Positions 33,775 to 41,412 of a stretch of 64,000 nt of DNA are shown here, piece by piece (the stretch's first letter is position 1; each line of letters begins with the position of its first letter). This stretch comes from Owenweeksia sp965214115 (lineage in GTDB: Bacteria > Bacteroidota > Bacteroidia > Flavobacteriales > Schleiferiaceae). The stretch is from NCBI GenBank assembly GCA_965214115.1, contig CBDCAU010000009.1, positions 248,001 to 312,000 on the forward strand. The letters run 5' to 3'. Made by a program: the position numbers and the translations under genes. The notes below the pieces were generated by a model, which saw only the letters and a program-made list of their open reading frames with translations, had not been told where the DNA came from and ran no database searches.

Positions 33775-34458
33775 ATGAGTGCTAAACCTGACCATATAGA
33801 CTTTAAAAATGAAATTGCGAAACGGGGCATCGAGTACTTGATTCATTTTACGCCAACAATCAATTTATTCAGCATTCTTGAAAATCAAGAACTGATGAGC
33901 AGAGCAAAATTGGAAAGTCTAGATATTGAGCAATTTGACATTTTAGACTATGTACAATTTACTGATGATGTCAGATATGATGACAAGAACTATATCAATC
34001 TCTCTTTATCTGCCCCAAACACATTTTTGTTTTCAAGATTTAGACAAAAAACTAAAGATGATTTCACTATCAATTGGTGTGTTCTAAAAATAGACCCAAA
34101 CCATATTTATGATGAAAACTCACTTTTCGCTGTTACAAATGCGGCATCAAATGCAGCAAAAAGGCAATTTGGTATCACAGGCGATTTAGAAAAATTCAGA
34201 ATGTTATTCAATGAACAATTGAATATCAATACTTTCAATGGAGTCCAGTCTCTAAATAGAAACGGAGTTCATCCAAAATATCCAACAGATGTTCAAGCCG
34301 AGATATTAGTGAGAGACATTATACCATCCGAAAGTATTATTGAAGTCTGCTTTGAATCTGAAGAAAAATTAGCAGAAGCAAAAGCCGCCATGTCATCATT
34401 TGATACAAGTAATTTTGTGGTAGATAAAGAAATCTTTTCACCAAATCGTTCGAAATGA
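33775..34458 (+). CDS. DarT-like (DUF4433) DNA ADP-ribosyltransferase toxin
   Basis: A 227-residue protein with the DarT fold signatures: the N-terminal NAD-binding histidine in YLIHFTPTINLFSIL (H24), YINLSLSAPNTFLFSRFR in the middle, and the C-terminal catalytic Glu context PTDVQAEILVRDIIPSESI (E176). DarT enzymes attach ADP-ribose to thymidine or guanosine in single-stranded DNA and block replication. They function as toxins and as phage defence with DarG. The sequence is divergent from classical DarT, so the target base is uncertain. The stop overlaps the next gene as ATGA, implying coupled translation with its likely antidote. Confidence 0.82.
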   Translation: MSAKPDHIDFKNEIAKRGIEYLIHFTPTINLFSILENQELMSRAKLESLDIEQFDILDYVQFTDDVRYDDKNYINLSLSAPNTFLFSRFRQKTKDDFTINWCVLKIDPNHIYDENSLFAVTNAASNAAKRQFGITGDLEKFRMLFNEQLNINTFNGVQSLNRNGVHPKYPTDVQAEILVRDIIPSESIIEVCFESEEKLAEAKAAMSSFDTSNFVVDKEIFSPNRSK

Positions 34459-35990
34459 AAGCAGAAACAAAATACAAAGGAAGTTTAAAACTAGCCGCCA
34501 TTGGAGATGCTTTAGGGTGGATGACTGAATTTGAGAAGTCAAAAGATACACTTCGAAAAAAGTTTGGTACAGACTACATAAATACGTTTCACGATTGGGA
34601 AAAGAATGTTGGTGGCAGGTTTCACGGATATGTAGACAAATTAAAAGCAGGGTCTTATTCAGATGACACACAGTTACTGCTTTCAGTTGCTCGGTCTATT
34701 AAATCAGATGGCTTTGTTGACCAACAGTATTTTGCCAAAAAGGAATTACCAGATTGGTTACTCTATTCAAGAGGAGCAGGTAGAACAATAAAGAATGCTG
34801 CACGCAAAATCGAAAGAAAATCTGCTAAATGGAACAAGAACTTTTTCACTTTCAAAGCAGGAAAAACGACAATTGATTATCGTGAAAGTGGTGCAAATGG
34901 TGCGGCAATGAGAATTCTGCCAATAGCACTAGCAAATTTTGGAGAGCCTGATAAAATCAAAGAAGAAATATTTGGCAATAGCATCATCACCCACGGACAT
35001 CCACGTGCCATTTTAGGAGCAATGCTGTATGGCTATTCTATTGATACGATTTTGAGATTTAATTCAGAAAATTACAATTACACAACATTCTTGACCGAAT
35101 TGGGTAAGGATATGCAGCAAAAGTTCTCAATTGGCTTTTTATCTAATCAGAAATTTTCAAATTGGGAGTCAGAATGGAATAAAGGCTCACAGAAACCATT
35201 TAGAGATTTATTCAATGATGTTATCGAAGAAACCCAAGAGTATCTTAGAATTACCTATAAACTACTGATGAATAATGCATCTGATTTTGATGCTTTAACC
35301 AAACTTGGCTGTTATAAAAATGAAACAAAAGGCTCGGGGACATCAACAGTTATTGCAGGAATCTATTTGACTTGCAAATACTCAAATGAACCATTAAAAG
35401 GGATAGAACAAGCTGTTAATTCAATCGGAACAGATACAGACAGTATTGCTGCATTTACAGGTGGTTTACTTGGAGCTTTACACGGTCAATCAATAATCCC
35501 TTCTAAATGGAAATCTGTTCAGGATATTTACTACCTAGATGCTATGTCAATCCGCTTACTTGAAATATCTGAAAGTCGTGCAGACTTTAAAACTAAAAAG
35601 CAGAATAGTGATTTTTCATCCATTGCGGAAATTGATAAAGACATATTTGAGATAAACCAAAATATATTTCTAAGCACCTTAGGAGAAGGCAAAATAAAAT
35701 CTATAGACAGGCAAAAGACTTTAACAAAAGGAAAGTTCAATCTAATATTTGATGTAGAATTTGAAATTGGTCAGTTTTGCAGGTTTGCAAAGCTTTTAAA
35801 CATTGAAGAAGAGAATAAACAAGAATTGTTGACAGGTAGTATTGAAAAGGATGTTGACTTGTTCAATGGACTTAACCTAGACTTTGACACAAAAGAACGG
35901 ATTGAAAAGTTTATGGACGGTTTAAACGAATCGAATAAAAAAGAATTTAAGGATATAATAAAACTAATTGAGAAAAGAGCCAAACGCTAA
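34455..35990 (+). CDS. ADP-ribosylglycohydrolase (DraG/ARH family) with unknown C-terminal domain
   Basis: The 511-residue protein opens with the ARH fold: KLAAIGDALGWMTEF, magnesium-binding GSYSDDTQLLLS (D70, D71), SGANGAAMRILPIAL, ITHGHPRAILGAMLYGYSID, and GTDTDSIAAFTGGLLGALHG (D327, D329). The second half of the active site is complete. Residues about 380-511 form a separate, charged, mostly helical domain that I do not recognise. ARH enzymes remove ADP-ribose, so this is the probable antidote of the DarT-like toxin, in the place normally held by the DarG macrodomain. Whether it removes ADP-ribose from DNA is inference. Confidence 0.9.
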   Translation: MKAETKYKGSLKLAAIGDALGWMTEFEKSKDTLRKKFGTDYINTFHDWEKNVGGRFHGYVDKLKAGSYSDDTQLLLSVARSIKSDGFVDQQYFAKKELPDWLLYSRGAGRTIKNAARKIERKSAKWNKNFFTFKAGKTTIDYRESGANGAAMRILPIALANFGEPDKIKEEIFGNSIITHGHPRAILGAMLYGYSIDTILRFNSENYNYTTFLTELGKDMQQKFSIGFLSNQKFSNWESEWNKGSQKPFRDLFNDVIEETQEYLRITYKLLMNNASDFDALTKLGCYKNETKGSGTSTVIAGIYLTCKYSNEPLKGIEQAVNSIGTDTDSIAAFTGGLLGALHGQSIIPSKWKSVQDIYYLDAMSIRLLEISESRADFKTKKQNSDFSSIAEIDKDIFEINQNIFLSTLGEGKIKSIDRQKTLTKGKFNLIFDVEFEIGQFCRFAKLLNIEEENKQELLTGSIEKDVDLFNGLNLDFDTKERIEKFMDGLNESNKKEFKDIIKLIEKRAKR

Positions 35991-36098
35991 AGCCATACAC
36001 ATCTGCAATTCGCACAAGCCTACCCTGCAACCAAAAATTGCAAAAGAGTATTTCTTTGCCAACGCTGACAAACGACCGAAAAAAAAGTACGACCGCAC

Positions 36099-36221
36099 AA
36101 CAATGGCTATACGTGATGCGGGCGAAAGTGCTGAAATGAAAGTAATTGCATTAAATAAACTAACTACTAAACGGAAAGTGAAGTGCCTTGAAATCCCGCA
36201 CTACGCATAGCCGAGACCGTT
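36099..36221 (+). repeat. attC-like inverted-repeat structure, right boundary
   Basis: From AAC (36099) to GTT (36221). GGCTATACGTGATGCGGG (36105-36122) pairs with CCCGCACTACGCATAGCC (36195-36212), 15 of 18 positions, across a 72-nt loop, followed by GAGACCGTT. It has the same design and orientation as 32004-32122. GCCAACGCTGA, seen at 32184, recurs at 36058. The GC content returns to the chromosomal level directly after it. Confidence 0.6.
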
Positions 36222-36436
36222 CACCCCCTCTCCCAAACAATCCCCTCCCCCGCCCCGTTGATTTCCACCAATCTAAAAATTCCCCATCAATTTTTAATTT
36301 CGCGCGAATTCAATCGGCAGTTAGCAATTAGCAGTGGGCAGTCAGCAATCGACAATAACGATTGAATTACAAATTACTCAATTACCTAATTACAAATAAA
36401 TTACCAAGAATCACCATCAAATTACTTTAAAAAATT
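36222..36436. other. Intergenic region before the aconitase gene
   Basis: Nothing coding. It contains degenerate heptad units (CAGTTAGCAATTAGCAG, GCAGTCAGCAATCG at about 36319-36350) and AATTAC-type repeats up to the aconitase ATG. Confidence 0.4.
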
Positions 36437-38710
36437 ATGTCAAAAATCTTCGACCTCCAAATGATAAAAGACGTGTACGCCAAATTCCCCGAACGGGTGA
36501 AAAAAGCCCGCGAACTTACAGGGCGGGCGCTCACGCTGACTGAAAAAATATTGTACACGCACCTTTGGGACAAGCTTCCCGCCAAAGAATATGAACGCGC
36601 GAAAAGTTATGTAGAATTTGCGCCAGACCGCGTGGCGATGCAGGATGCCACGGCGCAGATGGCGCTGTTGCAATTTATGCAAAGCGGCCGCAAAGAAGCT
36701 GCCGTGCCCAGCACCGTGCACTGCGACCACCTCATCCAAGCGGAAGTGGGCGCGGAAAAAGATTTGCAAAACGCCAAGCAGAAATCATCGGAGGTGTTTG
36801 ACTTTTTGCAATCCGTTTCCAACAAATACGGTATCGGTTTTTGGGAGCCCGGCGCAGGGATTATCCACCAAGTGGTGCTGGAAAATTACGCCTTCCCCGG
36901 CGGGATGATGATTGGCACCGACAGCCACACCGTGAACGCGGGCGGCCTCGGGATGGTGGCCATCGGCGTGGGCGGCGCAGATGCCGTGGACGTGATGGCC
37001 GGAATGCCGTGGGAACTGAAATTCCCCAAACTCATCGGCGTGAAGCTGACCGGAAAACTGAGCGGCTGGACGGCTTCCAAAGACATTATTTTGAAAGTGG
37101 CCGGCATCCTGACCGTTAAAGGTGGCACGGGCGCGATTGTGGAATATTTCGGCCCCGGCGCGGAAAGCCTGAGCTGCACCGGCAAAGGCACCATCTGCAA
37201 TATGGGCGCGGAAATCGGCGCGACCACTTCCACTTTTGGGTATGATGAAAAAATGGGCGATTACCTGCGCGGTACTGGCCGCGAGGAGGTGGCAAAACTG
37301 GCCGACGGCATCGCCGAGCATCTGACGGGCGATGCCGAGGTGTACGAAAATCCCGAAAAGTATTTTGACCAAGTCATCGAAATCAACCTGAGCGAGCTGG
37401 AGCCGCACATCAACGGGCCGTACACGCCCGACCGTGCGACGCCGATTTCCGAATTCGCGAAAGCGGTAAAAGAAAACGACTGGCCGCCCGTGCTGGAGGT
37501 CGGTTTGATTGGCAGTTGCACCAATTCTTCGTACGAAGATTTGACGCGCGCCGCCAGCGTGGCCGACCAAGCCATCGAAAAAAACTTGAAAGTAAAATCG
37601 GAATTCACCATCACGCCCGGCTCCGAAATGGTGCGCTACACCGCCGCGCGCGACGGGCTTTTGGACAAGTTCACGGCGATGGGCGGGGTAGTTTTGGCGA
37701 ACGCTTGCGGCCCGTGCATCGGCCAGTGGGCGCGCCACAAAGACAATCCCGATGAGAAAAATTCCATCATCACCAGTTTCAACCGGAATTTTGCCAAGCG
37801 CAACGACGGCAACCCGAACACCCACAGTTTTGTGGCCAGTCCGGAGCTGGTGACGGCGATGGCGATTAGCGGCGATATGACCTTCAATCCGCTCACCGAT
37901 ACCCTCGAAAACGAAAAGGGCGAGGCGGTAAAACTGGACGAGCCGATGGGCATCGAAATGCCGCCGCAGGGCTTTGCCGTGGAAGACAACGGCTACCACG
38001 CCCCCGCCGCAGACGGCAGCGAAGTGGAAGTGAAAGTGGCCAAAGACAGCGAGCGCTTGGAACTGCTCGAACCTTTCAGCGGTTGGGACGGCGAGAATTT
38101 CACCGGTATGAAACTCATCATCAAAGCGAAGGGAAAATGCACCACCGACCACATTTCGATGGCAGGGCCGTGGCTGCGTTTCCGCGGGCATTTGGACAAT
38201 ATTTCCAACAATACTTTGACGGGCGCGGAAAACTTTTTCAACGGAAAAACCGACCTCGTGAAAAACCAACTGACGGGCGAATACGGCAAAGTGCCGGACG
38301 TGCAGCGCGCCTACAAAAAAGAGGGCATCCAGACCGTGGTGGTGGGCGACCATAACTACGGCGAGGGCAGCAGCCGCGAGCACGCCGCAATGCAGCCGCG
38401 CCACCTCGGGATGCGCATCGTTTTGGTAAAAAGCTTCGCCCGCATCCACGAAACGAACCTGAAAAAACAGGGGATGCTCGGCCTCACTTTCGCCAACGAA
38501 AGCGACTACGACCTCATCCAAGAAGACGATACTTTTGAGACGGTGGATTTGGATGAATTCTCAGAGGGCAAGCCGATTCAAATCAAAATCACCCACGCCG
38601 ACGGCAGCACCGACACCATCAAAACCAATCACACGTACAATGAAAATCAGATTGGTTGGTTTCGGGCGGGGAGTGCGCTGAATAAGATTAAGGAGGAGAA
38701 TAAGAAGTAG
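36437..38710 (+). CDS. Aconitate hydratase
   Basis: A 757-residue TCA-cycle enzyme interconverting citrate and isocitrate. The length and sequence match the mitochondrial-type aconitase common in Bacteroidota, not the longer AcnA or AcnB of Proteobacteria. The 4Fe-4S ligands are C361 (GSCTNSS), C424 and C427 (ANACGPCIGQW). HTVNAGGLG, FNRNFAKRNDGNPNTH, and the swivel-domain VVGDHNYGEGSSREHAA are present. The start follows repeats and no Shine-Dalgarno is seen. Confidence 0.97.
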   Translation: MSKIFDLQMIKDVYAKFPERVKKARELTGRALTLTEKILYTHLWDKLPAKEYERAKSYVEFAPDRVAMQDATAQMALLQFMQSGRKEAAVPSTVHCDHLIQAEVGAEKDLQNAKQKSSEVFDFLQSVSNKYGIGFWEPGAGIIHQVVLENYAFPGGMMIGTDSHTVNAGGLGMVAIGVGGADAVDVMAGMPWELKFPKLIGVKLTGKLSGWTASKDIILKVAGILTVKGGTGAIVEYFGPGAESLSCTGKGTICNMGAEIGATTSTFGYDEKMGDYLRGTGREEVAKLADGIAEHLTGDAEVYENPEKYFDQVIEINLSELEPHINGPYTPDRATPISEFAKAVKENDWPPVLEVGLIGSCTNSSYEDLTRAASVADQAIEKNLKVKSEFTITPGSEMVRYTAARDGLLDKFTAMGGVVLANACGPCIGQWARHKDNPDEKNSIITSFNRNFAKRNDGNPNTHSFVASPELVTAMAISGDMTFNPLTDTLENEKGEAVKLDEPMGIEMPPQGFAVEDNGYHAPAADGSEVEVKVAKDSERLELLEPFSGWDGENFTGMKLIIKAKGKCTTDHISMAGPWLRFRGHLDNISNNTLTGAENFFNGKTDLVKNQLTGEYGKVPDVQRAYKKEGIQTVVVGDHNYGEGSSREHAAMQPRHLGMRIVLVKSFARIHETNLKKQGMLGLTFANESDYDLIQEDDTFETVDLDEFSEGKPIQIKITHADGSTDTIKTNHTYNENQIGWFRAGSALNKIKEENKK

Positions 38711-38827
38711 GAGAAAGTCCACGGCGTTCAGTCCACAGACCACAGTCTGGGCGCGGGCTGACCTGTTAGTATCTCCGACCTAAAACAGCGTCTTGAAATC
38801 TCAAATAAGTTTGCTCCCTCGTTGGAA
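38711..38827. repeat. Heptad and GACCTGTTAG repeat elements after aconitase
   Basis: AGTCCACGG, CAGTCCACAGACCACAGTCTG (38713-38749) belongs to the 16559 family. GACCTGTTAGTATCTCCGAC (38759-38778) belongs to the family at 13666 and 27944. Confidence 0.55.
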
Positions 38828-38959
38828 ATGGCGGGGGAGTTTTTCATTTATGACCTTTCGGGAAGGTTTATAGTACGAATATTTTTTGAGGATGCTGAGC
38901 AAGAATATAGATGGCTCTATAATGTAGAAAGCTTAATGGATTTTAAAATACCCTTTTGA
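38828..38959 (+). CDS. Small ORF or gene remnant, unknown
   Basis: A 43-codon frame from ATG 38828 (MAGEFFIYDLSGRFIVRIFF, ending DFKIPF). The same frame is open for 20 further codons upstream (DLKQRLEISNKFAPSLE) without a start, so it may be the C-terminal remnant of a longer protein. The alternation of aromatic and acidic residues looks protein-like, but I recognise no family. Confidence 0.35.
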   Translation: MAGEFFIYDLSGRFIVRIFFEDAEQEYRWLYNVESLMDFKIPF

Positions 38960-39052
38960 GAGGTTGACCTGTGTATTAAAAGCAACTAAGTTTTGGGAAA
39001 TAGCTGGTTTGATTTTTGATGTGGATTTTACAAGCCGTGCTTTAATTTCTTT

Positions 39053-39108
39053 CTGACGCTAAGCGGTTTTTTTTGATTTGAAGGTGCGACCCTTCCACCG
39101 CTTAAGTA
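39053..39108. repeat. Nested hairpin, possible structured element
   Basis: CGCTAAGCGG near 39058 pairs with CCGCTTAAG near 39100, enclosing a T8 run and a GAAGG/CCTTC hairpin. It may be a decayed terminator. Confidence 0.3.
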
Positions 39109-39173
39109 AATTAGTTGGAAGTGAATTAGCTTAGCCTAAGAGACGGGGCGGCAGAGAACCATAAAATGTAGCG

Positions 39174-39320
39174 ATGAAACAGTTGAAGAAACTGGCGAAT
39201 CGCGCGATTAGGAATTATGAAAAATTCTCAAAAACAATCTTCTACAAATTCACGAAGATTATTCTTTTTGTTGCGAACGTGCTGCTCACCATCTATGAGT
39301 TAGTAGGATTTTGCCAATAA
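39174..39320 (+). CDS. Small basic membrane peptide, hypothetical
   Basis: A 48-residue ORF (MKQLKKLANRAIRNYEKFSK, ending YELVGFCQ). A Lys/Arg-rich amphipathic N-terminus is followed by a hydrophobic helix (IILFVANVLLTIYELVGF). A clean rho-independent terminator lies 12 bp downstream, which supports a real transcription unit. The type is like small membrane peptides or type I-like toxins, but there is no homology evidence. Confidence 0.45.
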   Translation: MKQLKKLANRAIRNYEKFSKTIFYKFTKIILFVANVLLTIYELVGFCQ

Positions 39321-39331
39321 AATGAGAAATT

Positions 39332-39357
39332 AGCCCGCTTCTGAGCGGGCTTTTTTC
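39332..39357 (+). terminator. Rho-independent terminator after the small ORF
   Basis: Perfect AGCCCGCT/AGCGGGCT stem (39332-39339, 39344-39351), 4-nt loop and a T-tract. Confidence 0.88.
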
Positions 39358-39430
39358 TTTTCTAAATTGATCGTTATTATTATGGTTTCGTCCACCGTTT
39401 GGGCATTGATTCGTCTGCCTTTTTCAAAAG

Positions 39431-39504
39431 TCGAGATAACTAAACTTGAACCAGCCGCCCCCTTGTCCCGAACGCGGTGCTTTAACCTACTTAGCTACAT
39501 CTCA
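39431..39504 (-). pseudogene. Decayed tRNA-Pro(CGG)
   Basis: On the minus strand a cloverleaf-sized 74-nt sequence aligns to the intact tRNA-Pro at 40530-40602 and has anticodon loop TTCGGGA (CGG). The T arm GCTGG TTCAAGT TTAGT keeps the loop but has three G-T pairs. The anticodon stem CCGCG/CAAGG has two mismatches, and the D stem is broken. The 3' flank GACTTTTGA resembles GACTTCTGA after the intact gene, suggesting duplication followed by decay. It could still be a divergent functional tRNA. Confidence 0.6.
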
Positions 39505-39595
39505 TAATAGATGCCAGTTCAACACCAAATTAACCCGATTATCCCAAACACGCTCCCCTGGGGCTTGTTTACCATTGATTTAAAAATTAAAAAAA

Positions 39596-39913
39596 ATGAA
39601 ACGAAAACTGCCCAGAACAATGCCGCCCGCCCATCCCGGCGAGCACCTGAAAATCGACTTTCTCAATGAACTGAACATCACCGTGACCGATGCCGCCAAA
39701 GGGCTGGGTGTATCCCGCCCGCAGCTTTCGGCCATCTTGAACGGGCGTGCGGGCATCTCCCCCGAAATGGCGCTGAAACTGGCCGAAGCATTCGGCGGCA
39801 CGGCCGACATCTGGATGCGGCTGCAATCCAACTACGACCTGTGGAAAGTACGGCAAAAAGTGAATACTAAAGGCGTCCGCAAATTCTATCCGCAGGAGGA
39901 AGTGGAGTTGTAA
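39596..39913 (+). CDS. higA: HigA-family antitoxin (XRE helix-turn-helix), orphan
   Basis: A 105-residue protein that matches the HigA addiction-module antitoxin family: the N-terminal PPAHPGEHLKIDFLNELNIT, the helix-turn-helix VTDAAKGLGVSRPQLSAILN, and ISPEMALKLAEAFGGTADIWMRLQ. HigA normally follows a HigB toxin gene and represses the operon. No HigB frame is found in the 275 bp upstream, which holds the tRNA remnant, so this copy is an orphan, perhaps a regulator or anti-addiction module. Confidence 0.9.
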   Translation: MKRKLPRTMPPAHPGEHLKIDFLNELNITVTDAAKGLGVSRPQLSAILNGRAGISPEMALKLAEAFGGTADIWMRLQSNYDLWKVRQKVNTKGVRKFYPQEEVEL

Positions 39914-40049
39914 TTCAACCTCAATTTTGCTACGCTGGCCTGTCAGGTTTCTAGTCCTGACACGTCTCTAACTTAAAGCTATTCAACTCCCCCATCAAAA
40001 ACGGCGCGAGATTTTTTATTTTTGATACCCCAAAAAATTCGCTGAAAAA

Positions 40050-40463
40050 ATGCCCACCCTCAAAATCACCCGCCCCGCCGAATGGATGAACATCTTCCGC
40101 GATTACCACATTTATTTGGACAACCGCAAGGTCGGCGCGATTTCCAATCATAGTTCCCAAGCCCTTGAAATAGAACCCGGAACGCACGAACTGCAATTCA
40201 AAATAGATTGGTGCAGCAGTCCCAAATTTCGTTTCAAAGCAATGGAGAATGAAGAAAAAAAAGTCCAAGTCTCTTCTTTCAAAGGAACAAAATGGGGGGT
40301 GCCGTTTCTTAATTTTTTGGCGATTTTGCTCATCGCGCTTTCCGATTTTTTTGAAGCACATTGGTATGTCGGGATACCAGTGGCAATGGTGGTTTTGGCG
40401 GGAATTGTGTATCCATTCACCTTAGCGCGAAAACGCTATTTGAGAACAGAGGAAATCGGATGA
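40050..40463 (+). CDS. Small membrane protein, unknown
   Basis: A 137-residue protein. The soluble N-terminal 85 residues form a beta-rich PEGA-like domain (YHIYLDNRKVGAISNHSSQA, EIEPGTHELQFKID) followed by two hydrophobic helices (FLNFLAILLIALSDFF and VGIPVAMVVLAGIVYPFTL) with a short Arg/Lys tail. PEGA-type domains are often fused to membrane anchors; no function follows from this. Confidence 0.65.
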   Translation: MPTLKITRPAEWMNIFRDYHIYLDNRKVGAISNHSSQALEIEPGTHELQFKIDWCSSPKFRFKAMENEEKKVQVSSFKGTKWGVPFLNFLAILLIALSDFFEAHWYVGIPVAMVVLAGIVYPFTLARKRYLRTEEIG

Positions 40464-40484
40464 ACCTCTCTCACGACCACAAAC

Positions 40485-40513
40485 AAAAAAAGGTCAGCAA
40501 TTTCTCGCTAACC
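40485..40513 (-). terminator. Terminator downstream of tRNA-Pro
   Basis: On the minus strand GGTTAGC/GCTGACC with one mismatch, an 8-nt loop and a seven-T run, located 17 bp after the tRNA 3' end. Confidence 0.7.
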
Positions 40514-40529
40514 CTTTGATTATCAGAAG

Positions 40530-40602
40530 TCGGGATGACTGGACTTGAACCAGCGGCCTCACGCCCCCCAGACGTGCACTCTACCAACTGAGCTACATCC
40601 CG
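40530..40602 (-). tRNA. tRNA-Pro (anticodon GGG)
   Basis: The minus strand gives a complete cloverleaf: acceptor CGGGATG/CATCCCG, D arm GCTC AGTTGGTA GAGT, anticodon stem CACGT/GCGTG with loop CTGGGGG (anticodon GGG), T arm GCTGG TTCAAGT CCAGT, and discriminator A. The CCA end is not encoded. Confidence 0.93.
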
Positions 40603-40848
40603 TGATTTTTTAAGGCGGCAAATCTAAGAAGAAAAAATGTCGTGGAACGATGGACTTGGCTCTTATCTCGCATTGCAGTAGCTTTTTCTTGGCTTCCAAA
40701 ATCGGCTTGCCATTTTATCAAAATCATAAGGTTAGGGTTTCGCGCAGCGGCGATTAACTTCGCGGCCTCTCTTGTTTTTAGTGAGCAGAGAATATTTATT
40801 TTGAAGATTCCCATCCCATTCCCATCCGAATTATAAAATGATCTTTTA

Positions 40849-41412
40849 ATGAAAAACATCTTTTTGGTTTTCTTTTTTTTCGGAGGCATCACCGCTGCAT
40901 TTTCGCAATCCCGTTTGGAATTGTCGCTGGGCGGGGTGGCCGCCTTCCACGACCGTACACCGGAAATCCATCACCAAACCGCACAACCGGATTTTACCGG
41001 CGGCTTTCAGGTGGGCGCGCTGTACGGTTTCCGCTTCCGCAAATCCCCTTGGGAAGCCATTGGCGGCGCGGGTTTCAAGCAACTGCGCTTTTCGGGGAAG
41101 CTGGGAAACAGCGATTATTTCGGGCAGACCAACAAACTGGTTTTAAACTTTGGCGGCCGTTATTGGCACCGCCCATTTCTTGGGTTTTCCGCCGGACTGC
41201 AATGGGAAAACAACCGCGAGCTGGAAGATTTCCGCACTCAGACCAGCGACATTTTCCGGACCAACGCCACCGTCCAAATTTTGTACAAAACGTACGGCCC
41301 GCTGGGTTTTCAACTGGGCTATGTGCGGGCACTCTCACCGTTGGAAGATGCATATTTAATTTTCAACCCCGCCAACCAATTGCAACTGGGCGCGTTTTTT
41401 CAACTGTTATGA
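40849..41412 (+). CDS. Outer membrane beta-barrel protein
   Basis: A 187-residue protein with signal peptide (FFGGITAAFSQS) and alternating strands (SPWEAIGGAGFKQLRF, NKLVLNFGGRYWH, FLGFSAGLQWEN, GPLGFQLGYVRAL), ending LGAFFQLL. This resembles the small 8-stranded porin-like family in Bacteroidota. It is the first gene of a four-gene set with overlaps (stop shared with the CotH gene as ATGA), so it probably supports the same envelope function. Confidence 0.82.
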   Translation: MKNIFLVFFFFGGITAAFSQSRLELSLGGVAAFHDRTPEIHHQTAQPDFTGGFQVGALYGFRFRKSPWEAIGGAGFKQLRFSGKLGNSDYFGQTNKLVLNFGGRYWHRPFLGFSAGLQWENNRELEDFRTQTSDIFRTNATVQILYKTYGPLGFQLGYVRALSPLEDAYLIFNPANQLQLGAFFQLL

